Source of the DNA: Agarophyton chilense
Taxonomy: Eukaryota; Rhodophyta; Florideophyceae; Gracilariales; Gracilariaceae
Direction of reading: 5' to 3'
Length of the DNA stretch: 64,000 nt
Assembly: GCA_030374765.1 (NCBI GenBank)
Contig: JARGXX010000068.1
Span: forward strand, 2,542,001-2,606,000
The notes beneath the pieces were generated by a model that was not told where the DNA came from, searched no databases, and saw only the letters and a program-made list of their open reading frames with translations. Position numbers and translations under genes: made by a program. Below, piece by piece: positions 31,985 to 43,190 of the stretch (positions within the stretch are counted from its first letter, which is position 1; every line of letters begins with the position of its first letter).

Positions 31985-33004
31985 TGCGGGAGTTGTCTCG
32001 TCGAGCTGCAAGTCGGTCTGCAGTGCAAGACGCAGCTGATGGGGCGACAGAGGGGCGCCGCGCGGGTACGCGTGCGGAAAGACGTCGGGCCAGTGCCTGA
32101 GGAGCCATCGCGACTTGGCGCAGGGATGGTGCAACGCCAACCACTTGTGCCACAGCAAGACGGCCGAGTCGACGACGGCGGGGGTGCACAACGCGCGACG
32201 AAGATCGGTGTGAGCGACGTTGAGCACGGAGCGTAGATGCACGCCCAGCACGTGCAGACAGAGTAGGACGCAGGCCAGGGCGATGGTGGCGGGGGCACGC
32301 CATGCCAGCTGGGCGTGCAGCATGGCGACATGCGACAGCACGGACGACAGCTGGGTGGCGCCCGGCTGGATGTGGCGTGGCACAATGTGTCGCAACAGCA
32401 GCGTGAGCACGGAAGACGGCGTGAACACATTAAGATCAAAGTTTAGGCGCAGAAGGATGGTGGTTTCCATGGCGCGCAGCGTGGACGTGGACGTGGAGAG
32501 GTCGCACATGGCGACGCCGTCGAGCATTGACGGTGGCTCAGAGTGGTCCATCTTGCACGCCAGCAGCATGCAAACGACGGCGACGGGTTGCACGCTGGCG
32601 CGCGTGACGCTGCAACACGCCAACATACGGTCCAGATAGTTGACGGCCAACGCCAGGGTGGTGCTGGGGGCAGCATACTGCGCAGCCACCTCCATGAGCC
32701 AGTCCACGACCACCTCGCGCAGACGCGCGTCGATGACGTTGGGGCGCGCAGAGCGCACAAAGCCGCGCGGCACGCGCGACTTTGCCAGCAGCACATTGGC
32801 CAGCACCAGCGAATCAATAGAAGCGCCTGCGTGTCGGGCGCGTTTCTGCGGCGGCGACGGCGCAGAAGGGCGCGGCGGTGCAGCGCGGCAGCGCTTGACG
32901 GCGGGACGTGGGTGTTCAACAGCGTCGCGCACGCGAGCGCGCAGGGGAAGTCTTCTTGAGGCGGGGGCGCGCGCGTCAGCGCGACGGTCAGTGGCCAGCG
33001 GCAT
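31751..33004 (-). CDS. cyclin
   Basis: 417 residues from MPLATD; the upstream open frame has no ATG nearby and is of low-complexity GC-rich composition. The cyclin box starts near residue 93 with RLREVVVDWLMEVAAQY (100-106 is VDWLMEV, as in A/B cyclins), then LALAVNYLDRML, VQPVAVVCMLLACKMDH and a second helical repeat. The Lys in ACKM that contacts the CDK is kept. I cannot separate A-, B- and D-type reliably; no LxCxE motif or clear destruction box is seen. The basic N-terminus (KKRAR-like QKRARH) may direct nuclear import. The tail has a Ser-Pro run encoded by a 6-bp repeat (CGACGG, about 31945-31985), candidate CDK sites. Confidence 0.85.
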
Positions 33005-33286
33005 ATCGACGGCGATGTGCGGTGACGGGGGGGGCAGTGAGGGCGATGACGGCGGAGGGCAGACTGGAACAAATAGCACGAGCGCGAGGACGGCGGTGAT
33101 GCTGGGTGGCGCGCCAGAAAGGCGCGGTGCGGCGTGCAACGCGTTCTGCGCCCAATTTTGCGCAGCGTGCTCCCGCGCTGGCGCACCGCCGCGTCTCTCG
33201 CGTCTCTCGCGAGCGCGTGCACGCGCGCCGCTCGCGCGAGCGCGGCATGTACCAACGGTACCCAACGCGTTGCGTTTTTGACTCCA

Positions 33287-35419
33287 TTACCACCGCTGTC
33301 GCTGCCGCTGTCGCTGCCGCTGCTGCTGCCGCTGCTCGCCGCTTCGTGGCTGCGCCTTCCGCGCGCGCCGCGCCGCCAGCCACGCGCGCAACGCGCCACC
33401 CACGCCGCCGCGATGGCGCCATCCCGCGCGCCCCTCACCCTCGCCGCCACCACCACCACCACCACCACCGCCACCGCCGCCGCCGCCGCCGCCGGCCGCG
33501 CCGTACGACAGCGTGCGCGCCGTCGCGCCGTTGCCGTCCGCCGCTGGCGCCGCCGACAAGGTGACGTCCGGCAGCGACGAAGAGCGGCGCATCCACTTGG
33601 TACTGTGGCGCGCGCTCTGCTCGCGCCGCTTGGCGGCGTCGGCGCTCGTTTCCTTGCGCGAGATCACCTGTCGCACAGTCATGAGCTCGGTGCCGGCGCC
33701 GTCGGCGCGCGCGCGCGTCACTCTTCGTCGCACAATTACATCACCATTGTCCAACACGCGTTCCGCCTTGACGCGTACGCGTCGCGTCACCACTTGCACG
33801 CGCCCGTCGGCGTGCGTGCGCTTGATGCGGCGCTCTATAGTCACAAAGCCGTCGGCGGGCGCGCCGTGCGCGCTTCCCGCGCGCGTGCGCGCCCCGCCAT
33901 CTTGCTCAGCAGCTGTCTCGGCTGCAGTCTCGGCTGCAGTCTCGATGCTGCCCGCTTCGTCCGCAAAGTGTACAGACTTGGAACGTGGCACGCTGTGGCT
34001 CGGAGACACGCCGTGTGCCGTACACTCGCCATCGCCTTCGCCTTCGCCTTCGCCGCCGCCACCGCTGTCGCCACCCTTGCCGCTCTTCTCGCAGCTCTGA
34101 GCGCCGCGAGACACACGTTTCCACCACAGCGTGGCAGGCACCGACCTGCTACGTAGCAATGCACCCGAGTCTTCGTGTTCCCCGCGCTTGTCATGCGGCG
34201 CCAGTTGTGTTTCGCTCTGCTTTCCTAGACGCTGCTTTCGTTTCGGCGTGCGCATCGCGCTACATGCGCTCGCATGCGCTTGCTGCTCTTGTGTGATCAC
34301 CTCCTTGCGCCCAAACGACCGCAGCCGACCCACACGCCCAACGCTTCTTGAACGTGCAACGCGAGAAAAACTGCCAGCCCGCGGCAGCTTCCGTTTCACA
34401 CTGTTGCCAAACTCATGAATTCGGGTCAGACCGGACAGCTTTTTCTCGTGCATCTCAATGCGTCTCGTCTCCCTGTCTCCCGCCACTCGTGCATCATCGT
34501 CCACGTTGATAACTTGCTCATCCTCATCCACATGCTGGTCGCCCAGCACGTTCGCCACATACGCTGCATGCGAATCGCGCCGAGCAACCTTTGCACAATC
34601 TGCGTCCACGTCTGTCACCACACCATCCTCCAGGAATCCTCTGGCCGATACGCAAAACCTATCCGACGGTAACGCACACGGTACGTACGGCGATAACGGC
34701 GCATCGGACGAACAAGGTGTCACACTCTCGCTCTCCGGCATTGTCACAACCGCCACACGTTTCAGAGCATTTTCGTTGGCTGACTCGAGACTGCTCGCGT
34801 CATCTGCACCCGAGCTACCTTGCTTTCGACGCTGTTTCTCATGTGCATACTTTTCTGCAATCCCATCATTGTGCACACGTGCCTTGCTCATCCCGACATT
34901 GTTATCTGAAACTGCCGAACTGGCACTCACTTCAGCAGTGCTGTCAGCAGCCTCAAAATTCTCGAACCATTTCCTGCCGTCGGCCACGCTTTTGAAGCGC
35001 ACCTCGGAACACACCCCGCCCACACCTTTGCTGTTCACGTTGCGCACAACACTTCCGTGCGATGCAGCCCTCGTAATGCCGTTGCGCTTTCCCCAGGGCA
35101 GTGGCGGCGCAGGCGGAATGTGCGCGCTCGATGCGCGCGGAAGACTCTTTGAAGACACGCTGGGAGGCGGTGGCGGCGTGTTGCTTTCCGTCTCCAGCAT
35201 GTCCATAAGTTGCATGCGAGCTGCTTGAAACATGTGGCGCGTGGTGCTTTCGTCCACCACGCCGAACGACTCTCGCGCCGAGAGCCCCTTTCCTGTGAGA
35301 AAGCGACGTGAACGAGTGAACGACGACGAACGCGGCACTGCTTTTGGGCTCGCAACGGCTGGTGGATCTGCACGCGTGCAGTGGCGATCCGAGGTGACGG
35401 TGCTGGTGGCGGTCGCCAT
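33287..35419 (-). CDS. large basic Ser-rich protein with polyglycine tract, unknown function
   Basis: 710 residues from the ATG at 35419. I recognise no family. It has several R-S-x-S-type sites (RSRSVGRVGR, LLRSRSVPATLW, RSKSVHFADE, RRSSSLPDV) that look like basophilic-kinase or 14-3-3 sites. A stretch near 540-605 has three imperfect repeats of an R-(V/I)-x4-(A/N)DG-x-V-x-V-x2-RRV type. A run of about 18 Gly is encoded by (CCGCCACCA)-like DNA near 33445-33495, and the end is Gln/Arg-rich. Nuclear or cytoskeletal scaffold are guesses. The lack of stops over 2.1 kb on this strand is weakened as evidence by very high GC, but composition and the ATG context favour a real gene. Confidence 0.65.
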   Translation of the reverse strand: MATATSTVTSDRHCTRADPPAVASPKAVPRSSSFTRSRRFLTGKGLSARESFGVVDESTTRHMFQAARMQLMDMLETESNTPPPPPSVSSKSLPRASSAHIPPAPPLPWGKRNGITRAASHGSVVRNVNSKGVGGVCSEVRFKSVADGRKWFENFEAADSTAEVSASSAVSDNNVGMSKARVHNDGIAEKYAHEKQRRKQGSSGADDASSLESANENALKRVAVVTMPESESVTPCSSDAPLSPYVPCALPSDRFCVSARGFLEDGVVTDVDADCAKVARRDSHAAYVANVLGDQHVDEDEQVINVDDDARVAGDRETRRIEMHEKKLSGLTRIHEFGNSVKRKLPRAGSFSRVARSRSVGRVGRLRSFGRKEVITQEQQAHASACSAMRTPKRKQRLGKQSETQLAPHDKRGEHEDSGALLRSRSVPATLWWKRVSRGAQSCEKSGKGGDSGGGGEGEGEGDGECTAHGVSPSHSVPRSKSVHFADEAGSIETAAETAAETAAEQDGGARTRAGSAHGAPADGFVTIERRIKRTHADGRVQVVTRRVRVKAERVLDNGDVIVRRRVTRARADGAGTELMTVRQVISRKETSADAAKRREQSARHSTKWMRRSSSLPDVTLSAAPAADGNGATARTLSYGAAGGGGGGGGGGGGGGGGGEGEGRAGWRHRGGVGGALRAWLAARRARKAQPRSGEQRQQQRQRQRQRQRW

Positions 35420-35483
35420 GGCACAATTGAGTGCCTGAGGCTCGCGCGCGAGGTACGAAGAGGGGTGAGAGCGAGAGCAGCGA

Positions 35484-35500
35484 GGGGGGGGGGGGGGGGG
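35484..35500. repeat. poly-G tract (17 G)
   Basis: Uninterrupted run of 17 G, 65 bp upstream of the ATG of the 33287-35419 gene, so a C-run in its leader or promoter. Prone to slippage and sequencing error. Confidence 0.85.
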
Positions 35501-35690
35501 CGAGATCGAGGGGGGCGGACGAAACAGTGGTGTGGCGGAAGGAAGACGAGTCTCGAGGATGAGGCAAGGGACGGAACAGGTGGTTTTCTACGCTGATGAG
35601 CGCAGATGTTGGATACACGCGCACCTGCAAGTGGACAGCGCAGTTGCAGTTGGAGAGCGATAGCGCTTGACTTGTTGCGTTTTGGGGGTG

Positions 35691-35699
35691 GGCGCCAAA
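35691..35699 (+). promoter_or_regulatory. E2F-like site upstream of the 33287-35419 gene
   Basis: GGCGCCAAA (reverse complement TTTGGCGCC) lies about 270 bp before the ATG at 35419, identical to the site before LIN9. Confidence 0.3.
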
Positions 35700-36374
35700 G
35701 TATGAGCGCTAGGACGCGTGGCGAGCAGACTGTCGCCATGTGGCGCCAGACGGCGCTATGCGCCGCTATTGAGACGCTGTTTGAGGCTGGTGCGGAAGCG
35801 GCGCCTGCGGCGCACGCGCTCCCGCTGTAAACCGGTGCTTTTACTTTTGAATTTTTGAAACTTTCTTGCTCCTCCAAGGCGCATGCTTTTAATCCACTCT
35901 TGCTTAACTTTTCCTGTGCCGGCACGCGCGTCCCCCTGTCCCTTCACACCACTGTCCAACGACTGAGCTGGAGGCATGTGCCCCGGCAAGCACACGACGG
36001 GGCGGCGGAGGCCACTGTGATTTGACGCCAGTTTCGACAGAGCTTGTTTCGTGCAATTCACCCAACATAGATACCATCATCACGACTGCAATCTCACTTG
36101 TATGGCAGCATTTGCGAAGCAAGTCAAACGTTCGAATGACTTTTGTAAAAATGTTGTGGTGGTGGCCTCTAACACCAAAATTGTTTCGAGCCGCGATTGC
36201 TTTGACGTTTTCGCATGCTGCATTATATAGATCGTGCCTATGACATAAATTGTGTTTTCGATACCTTGTTCTTCCACACGCCATCGCCGACGATAACGTG
36301 CGAGTCGAACGATGGGTCTTTCCACTGTGGAAGCATTTTGATGTGCCCATCACGAACAAAATACAAAGCGTGCG

Positions 36375-36392
36375 AAAAAAAAAAAAAAAAAA
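36375..36392. repeat. poly-A tract (18 A)
   Basis: Uninterrupted run of 18 A in non-coding DNA. It could be a retroposed tail, but no source gene or target duplication is visible. Confidence 0.8.
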
Positions 36393-38291
36393 CCGGAGTG
36401 TACGGATCGGCAGCAGGGTAACCTAAGACAAGTTATCCTTGTGTACTGCCGCTTTAATGCGTGCCATTGATTTTGTGTCGGGACAGACGCACTGTCATGT
36501 GCAGTTCCGTGGCGTGGCTGGCACAGTAAATACGCTCGTGAACAAGAGAGGCCCGGCGGACGCGCGCGCAAATGCATACTGTTTGGCAGATGTGGACTGT
36601 ATGCTCATATGCCACCGCCGAGCATCATGGGGTGCTTAATAGTATTGCTCTTTTGAGACAGACGACTACTAGTGGGCACTGGGTAATTGCGCAAATGCGT
36701 TGTATTCCACAGGCGAGAGGCGACGTTGGATACAGTGCAATGCAGATTATCGAGATGCAAAGTATTACGACAGCCAGGCATAGCTATGCCGTATCGTTGG
36801 CAGAAAGGATCTTTCTGTAGAATAAAACGCTCATCATTGGATCGGATCGAGCACGGGGCGATTCACTGCCTTCGTACTCCAGTGAAATCTTTAAAAGCAC
36901 TATACCTTAGGTCAGTTCGGTGCACGCCGTACCGCATTATTTATGAGCGATGCGCGGCGGCATAGGACACGTAACGTTTTCTGCCGCGTGTGCATGTCGT
37001 CATGAAGCATGCGTGCCTGTATTTAACGCCTGCACTCGTTGTGGCATTTGTCATTTAAAAAGGCATTCCGTTTCAGAATTCACGCCGGGCCATTTTCGAA
37101 TCGCCCATATCACCACCCACCATACACTCAAAAGTTGCTTTCAGCACGACTTGTCAACTGCCGCTCCTCCACTTCCACTCTCGCATCCCCCCCCCGCCCT
37201 TTCCGCAATATTCCTTGCAGGGGGCCCACATGATCTTTGTTTCACTACCCCCTTTTTTCGCCTTTGTTCGCTCATTACGTCCAACATCATCATGCTCTCC
37301 CTTCATTGTCATCGTTCGACCACCTCCAATGTGCTCTCATCTTCACAACCATCAAGCCCTTCAATTGCAACAAGTCAAATTGTCAATAGTTGAGCAAACC
37401 CGCAATATACATCACCTTCATCTGTAAACCCTGCATAGCCCGCTCAAAACGATTGTGCTTGAGAGTTACACTGCTGCTTATATCTACTGTATACAATCAT
37501 TGTTATACCGCCTTTGTTATCATACTCAGCGCGCTTGAAATGTCTTTTTGCCTGTTACTTCATATTCAAACTTTCACACTTTGTGTACCACTCAAGAGAC
37601 GTCCAAGAAGGGCATCAACGTTCCCCAGGTAATAGTAATAGAGCCAGCTTCTGGGGGTTGCGTGCTTGACACAACCAATAAAGTATACGTTGAGAGCAAG
37701 TCGATAACAGCAATTTTTTCCAAAACCTTTCGAACCGACACAAAAACAAATCGCCCTGGTTGCCTTTTTCCACTGGATACTCTGTAGTTGAATATGTGAG
37801 ACAAGCCGTCTTCGCCGCGAAGAATAATCGACATTATTCATGTCTCAACTGATGCAGCTGCATCTATAGAATAACTTCGTTTGATTTCGGTTAGTAGCTT
37901 TGTGTTATAGCGGAGCCGAATGAAATTTCTTAAACAACAAATCTTCCCAGATGCCCTCATCCAACTGCGATACCTTTTTCAATCGCAGAATTACTCGTGA
38001 TGGGAGAAAAACACTCACACTTTTTCAATTTGCCTTGATATCAAAAGGGAACAACACATCTCTGTGTCTTGCTTGGGTTAGTTTATCGATAAGACGGTCG
38101 ACGCCTATTTCGTAGTACTGCTTCATGGATTATTCTTTTTTTTATCGGTTTCAATGCTGAATTTTGGTACTCGCCTCTCTGGCTGCGAAGAGTTCGTACC
38201 TTCGTATGTACGCGCTACGTACAGAGGCACGAATTAGTTTGGGGGAAAAGGTTAAGGGTTACGAACGTTCCTCCATCTAAGGAAAATTACA

Positions 38292-38709
38292 TCACACTAT
38301 ACCAGTAGCAGTGTCGAGCATGGTCAGCGTATTCTTTTTTTTTTCTGTGCTTTTGGTCCACAGATTCACGTGTGACGTTTTCTCTCGAAGAGTGGAGAAA
38401 TCCTCCTGAACATGAGCCTTTTTGTAGAGCACCTCGCTTTCCGATTGCGATATGTGATACATTAGATTTGAGTCTAACTCAGACTTGCACAGTATCTCGA
38501 ACCAAAATCTTGAACGAGTCACGCTCTAAATAGCTCGAGAAATTCACCGAGTTGAGAAGGCGAGAGAAAAGCATGCATGACCACAGTTCAGAGTCGCGTT
38601 TATCAGTGACTGTTTTCGCCGATTTCATCTGAATGACTACCGCAACACTTTCAACGGGGACTGCAAACCTTATTCTGGACTCTTTCGGGAGGATTGTGAC
38701 TAACCACAA
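38292..38709 (-). pseudogene. possible degenerate coding fragment
   Basis: Two overlapping short frames (38709-38479 and 38522-38292) would join through one frameshift into about 135 residues of ordinary amino-acid composition (for example RIRFAVPVESVAVVIQMKS). I do not recognise a family, and chance is possible. Confidence 0.2.
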
Positions 38710-40893
38710 AACCTAACCTATCACTATTGACCTGTAGCACGAAGTGAAAATAGTCAGTCATAAATCACCTCTGCGCGTCCAACTCTACTCGAGAGTTTGA
38801 AAGTGCATGGCCCGCTCGTGACTTGGCAACCTGTGGAAAGCGTATTCACACACACGCCCCCGTTATGGCTTGGCGAGGGTGTGACCCATCATGTTGATTC
38901 GAGATTTGGTCCCTAATGCACGTACTGATATGCTGGATGTAGGAGCTCTGCTGCAAACGATGAGGGAAGCTCCGATTTAGCTCCGCGAGCCGTTTTTGGC
39001 AACGGCTTGGTTGCGTGCCGAGCAGAGGTCTCCATTTCATTACACAGATAGCCAGGCTTTCGCAAGTAAGCAACGAAAGAACATGAGAAGCAGAGTGAGT
39101 GGAAGACAGTTTGCAAAAACACTGGGAGAATGCAAAGTTGTAGCTCATGATTATTAGGCTTCGGTTGAATTCTACTGTACGCGCTTGTTTCGTGACTAGA
39201 TCTGGACTTGAAAACAGCCCAAATGAAATCAAGTGCTTTCGGATATATGTTCGTCATATGGACAACTTTCAAACCGAGTGAATAGATCGGCATTCGTCAG
39301 TCTAACGACGAAAACATCGAGGAAGAAAGAACGGCAATACAGTACTGAATGGCACCAGCACAGTTCCACATTGGGTACGAAAGTAGTCTGAAACTATGTA
39401 CATAGTGTATGTATCAGAATGATTCTTAGAGCTGACGCTATGAGATTACAGCCGTACAGTCTAGTTTGAACTGGAGATTCAGACCAAGACCATAAAACTT
39501 CTATAGAAGAACACCTTTAGTTATCATAGAAGGAGACTGGCTAGTCTCGTTGTCTGATATTGTAAACCTTGATGCTGTTGAAGAAGAACATAGTACGGCA
39601 GCAACTCTGTTACGATCAGTAGCATCTAAGAAAATTCTTTTCTCCAAGAATTCTTCAGTACCGAACTAATATGTCTCGCATGACTAGAAGTGCGGACTCG
39701 GAAAGCGGGAATGCCAAAAGAATGCCAAATAAAGCTGAATACCCTACAGGAGAAAATTCAAAGTTTGAAAAATACCATGAGGGTCCAGACAGATTTGATT
39801 GAAAAGTTACAGGCTCGTCTCGACGATACAAGCAAAGTTGAGATGCCAACCCAGAAGACTTCATTTTGTAGAAACTCCATAAAGACCCCTCCCATTATAA
39901 TATTACAGGCAAGGCAGAAGACAGGAAATCGGAAAAGGTTGAAAGCTTCCATTATTCTATTGAAACATACTTAAGGGCTTTTACACTCTCTTCCGGTTTT
40001 TAATCGATTCCTTTTTTGAGTAGAGATTCTTCAGAAACAAAAAATCGGGCAGCAGATAGCCAGTGATAGTGAAATGTTTACTGAGAATGTTGTAGACAGT
40101 TTTATTCGATTTGTCTGTGCTATTCGAAACAGAAGTTTTTTATTGGTTTGGTTACTTGGAAACACAACAACACCAAAGAAAGGTGGCGTTGTTGACTGAC
40201 AACATTAGCAGAAGCTAAGGATAATGCATGGTTTTTTCATACAGTTCTGAGCTCACAACTGTTGTTGTTTTTGTGAAACGAGGCGCAGCCAGACTATCAG
40301 AAAAGCTTTAGCACAAACAAGAAGCGGGACGAAGTAGCGATCGCCACCCCATTGTTCTTGCGGGGAGGCCCTGGTCCCACCGGCCGCTCTGGGGTTCATT
40401 TACTCGTCCCGAGAGCTTAGCGCGAAACCAGCTCTGTGCTGGTACACGTGGTGCGCGTTGGGCACTATAGGTTCCACATCTACGAGACGACTGCGCTACT
40501 GTACTAAAGTGTCTGGCTGGACAACGGTTACACGTGGACAACGATTCTTCTAGTTATCTCTCATAGTTTTATCCATTTTGAGGGATGTAGTGGACTGGTA
40601 TTGAGCACTTCGAAGTAGTGTGGAGCTTTCAAACTTAAATTAAAGTACCCGTTTCGGTTTAAAAATGACCATATCTGTTGTGCGTTTGTCCAACGAGCGA
40701 GCGATTGCTTTCCAAAACACGTTTTGAACTTTAGCAACCTGTGAACAATGCTTTGATACTTGTTCGTCACGAATGGAGCTGGACAAAGTATAAAGAGTAT
40801 AAGCGACTCTTGTGTCACAGAGAAATTGGAAACAAAAGCGGGGGAACCACCAACTCGCACTAGCGACCCGCATTTATAAAAAGCTGTAACATA

Positions 40894-41778
40894 ATGTATC
40901 ACTCTGTACCCCATGCGCAAGAGGATTGGTTCACAGACAGTCAGCAAACTATCCAGGCGCTTGAAACCTTGGAGCTTCATTTACGAGGCTCACACCCTCC
41001 TACACATGGACGCCATCCACAGTATACGTCAAATATCACTCCGAACAAACAGTATGATGATGACCGTCTCGACGAAGGATTGCGCGACTTGACACACCAG
41101 GCAGTATGGACAGTTAGCACTGCGAAACCGGGAAATGGAGTCGAGCAATTACTCGACGGGAATCCAAACACGTACTGGCAGTCAGACGGTCTCCAACCTC
41201 ACTCAATTACAGCCCAATTCCCATCAAAGGTCAAGATCTCTGAAATTCATCTGTATCTCAATTATGACGTTGATGAAAGTTACACACCGGCGTTTATAAG
41301 TGTCATGACCGGATCCAACTTTCAGGATCTGCAAATGGTCAAAGAATCAAGAAAAATTCGGACGCCGAAGGGATGGATAGTGATCCCACTGGGTGAGCAG
41401 ACCGATGCAGATGATGATTGCAGTGATGAGGAAAGTGAGGTCGAACGTGAGGATATGAGTCAGCCTGAAGTTGAGCGCATTCAGCAGAGGCGCAATGAAC
41501 GCCAGAGACGCAGGACAGAAAGACTTCTGGAAAGACAAGCCGAACTTGAGGAAAACCAAAAGAAAGCAGAACGAGATACAAATGGGGAGTACGAGACCAT
41601 GAAGGATAGGTCCGTGACAAAGGCCCATATGATTGAGATCTTCATCAATTCTAATCATCTGAATGGCAGGGATTCCCATGTCAGGATGATTAGAGTGTTT
41701 GGGCCAAAGAGTCAGCTTTCCAGAAGCACATCTCGTTTTACGTCGAGAGAATTCCAGATGTACGAAACGATACGATGA
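40894..41778 (+). CDS. APC10: anaphase-promoting complex subunit 10 (DOC1)
   Basis: 294 residues from the ATG at 40894. APC10 helps the APC/C bind substrate degrons. The DOC domain starts near residue 68: AVWTVSTAKPGNGVEQLLD, TYWQSDGLQPHSI, ISEIHLYLNYDVDESYTP and KGWIVIPL. It resumes after an insert with AHMIEIFINSNHLNGRDSHVR and IRVFGP. The protein ends MYETIR, keeping the C-terminal Ile-Arg tail that docks on APC3/Cdc27. Two features are odd. There is an acidic then coiled-coil-like insert of about 70 residues (170-240) inside the domain, and a 65-residue N-terminal extension. Human APC10 is 185 residues. No intron is needed. Confidence 0.93.
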   Translation: MYHSVPHAQEDWFTDSQQTIQALETLELHLRGSHPPTHGRHPQYTSNITPNKQYDDDRLDEGLRDLTHQAVWTVSTAKPGNGVEQLLDGNPNTYWQSDGLQPHSITAQFPSKVKISEIHLYLNYDVDESYTPAFISVMTGSNFQDLQMVKESRKIRTPKGWIVIPLGEQTDADDDCSDEESEVEREDMSQPEVERIQQRRNERQRRRTERLLERQAELEENQKKAERDTNGEYETMKDRSVTKAHMIEIFINSNHLNGRDSHVRMIRVFGPKSQLSRSTSRFTSREFQMYETIR

Positions 41779-42063
41779 GCGGCGGCAGATTTTACAGAGG
41801 ATTCATGGTTGAGTCCCGTACGGAGCGCTTCTGGTTCTCGTTTCTTTGCATTGCGACAAATACATCCGTGCGTAAGAGAAGAGCGTAGAATAGCCATGGA
41901 AAAGAGCCTCAGGCGTGCAACGCTTTGCTCACACACATAAACATATATTTATATATATCTATAAATGAAGTTTGAGTTCTCCTCCGACTTGAAATCGTCA
42001 TCTGAGAGCGTCTAAACGAATCTGGGTTCATTGCATCGCTTTACTCATTTAGTTATAAATGAA

Positions 42064-42110
42064 TCAGATCGAATGACGTGTATACGCCGTATAGACGTCA
42101 TTCGATTTGA
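42064..42110. repeat. near-perfect palindrome
   Basis: Arms 42069-42086 and 42088-42105 match at 17 of 18 positions around a single C, and pairing extends a few bases outward. The arms contain TGACGT/ACGTCA, CRE-like cores. It sits between the convergent ends of APC10 and the RRM gene. It could be a small foldback element or a regulatory site. Confidence 0.6.
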
Positions 42111-42473
42111 ATAATATACGGTGGCGTAGTGAATGTGAAACAGAGTTTCACGTACGCTTGAATGGGAAAGAATAAAAGTAATATTCGCTGAGCACCTCGC
42201 AAATGGCAGCGTGCTTCTCGTCACAGCAAACAAAGCGACAGTCGATGGCTGCTATATTTGATTGGCGGAAACGATAACGAATAGAAAAACAGAAAAGCTC
42301 AGCTTGCTAGTCATCCGCTAGCGGGTTCAAAGTAGTCGCCAAGGGGCGGACGATGGCATCGAGAGGTTTGACGCATATGAACGTTAACGGAGTGGACAAA
42401 GATTGCACGCAACAAAAATGAGGTATGGACAGAATAATTATCTGTGGATAATATGGTGTGTGGACAATGTACA

Positions 42474-43190
42474 TTAATAATGCATCTTCAAGAAAATAGC
42501 TTGCTTTCCGTGTAGACTGAGATTGGCCCTCTCACGCAAGGCACGTTGGGCCTCATTCTCCGATTCGAATGTAACACATGCAACGCCAGCCTTTCGAAGA
42601 TGCTTGACATCGACGACCTCATAACTAGCAAAGAAGCTCCACAGATTTCTGGTGCGCAACAGATGGGGGAGATTGGAAGCCAGCAGCGTGCGGCCTCTCT
42701 CATGCGGCGCGGGGGCAATGAGGTTTAATCGCCTTCGCAGTGTGATGCGCTGCGAATTAGAACGATCTGGAACGTTGAGCATGGAATCAACAATCTTCTG
42801 ATCGACGGCGGCGGCGCGGATGAGTTTCAAGCCGAGCACTTTGCCGGAGATCTTGGACGCGATGTGCTCGGCATCCGCCTGAGTGCAAGCATCATACAGC
42901 CAAACAGAGTGGTTCTGGTAAATGTCGGACTGACCCTGCACCAAGGCGCTGTGAGATTGTTGCACGGGAACGGCTTGTTCGTGGAAGAAGTTGATGATGT
43001 CGTTGGAGGAGGTGTAGCTGGACGGGCCAGCGATGCGTACATATTGCTTGGGAGGAGTGGCGGTGGTGGCGGCGGTGGTGGCGGCGGTGGTGGCGGCGGT
43101 GGTGGCGGCGGTAGCAGCGGCGGTGGTGAGATGGCGGGCGGCCGATTGCAACGGCTGCTGCCAGAGGCGCAATTGAGACGCGATAGACAT
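42474..43190 (-). CDS. mitochondrial-type RNA-binding protein with two RRM-like domains
   Basis: 238 residues from the ATG at 43190. The N-terminus (MSIASQLRLWQQPLQSAARH) is an amphipathic basic presequence typical of mitochondrial import. It is followed by an Ala/Thr run encoded by repeated GGTGGTGGCGGC-like DNA. A first RRM-like part (about 45-125: QYVRIAGPSSYTSSNDIINFF ... HSVWLYD) and a second (166-238: GRTLLASNLPHLL, VACVTFESENEAQRAL) follow the RRM order, although the RNP aromatic residues are weak. Likely role: organellar RNA binding. The frame is open upstream to 43517 but low in supporting features. Confidence 0.65.
   Translation of the reverse strand: MSIASQLRLWQQPLQSAARHLTTAAATAATTAATTAATTAATTATPPKQYVRIAGPSSYTSSNDIINFFHEQAVPVQQSHSALVQGQSDIYQNHSVWLYDACTQADAEHIASKISGKVLGLKLIRAAAVDQKIVDSMLNVPDRSNSQRITLRRRLNLIAPAPHERGRTLLASNLPHLLRTRNLWSFFASYEVVDVKHLRKAGVACVTFESENEAQRALRERANLSLHGKQAIFLKMHY

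Larger units (their letters stand above)
35701..40893. other. gene-poor interval
   Basis: 5.2 kb in which I cannot support a gene. GC falls sharply from the island to its left. Short ORFs are frequent but without recognisable motifs. There is an 18-A run at 36375-36392 and a C-run near 37188. A minus-strand pair at 38292-38709 and a short coiled-coil-like ORF near 39708-39974 (plus) are the only hints. Confidence 0.4.

Noticed and set aside
33134..34156. 340-codon plus-strand ORF, and others at 31408-32439 and 32443-33474
   Set aside because: They overlap the cyclin and the large basic protein in other frames. Very GC-rich DNA lacks stops in all frames, and their composition (Arg/Ala/His runs) is that of shadows.
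40561..40980. 139-codon minus-strand ORF overlapping the APC10 start
   Set aside because: No recognisable motif, and it overlaps a strongly supported gene antisense.
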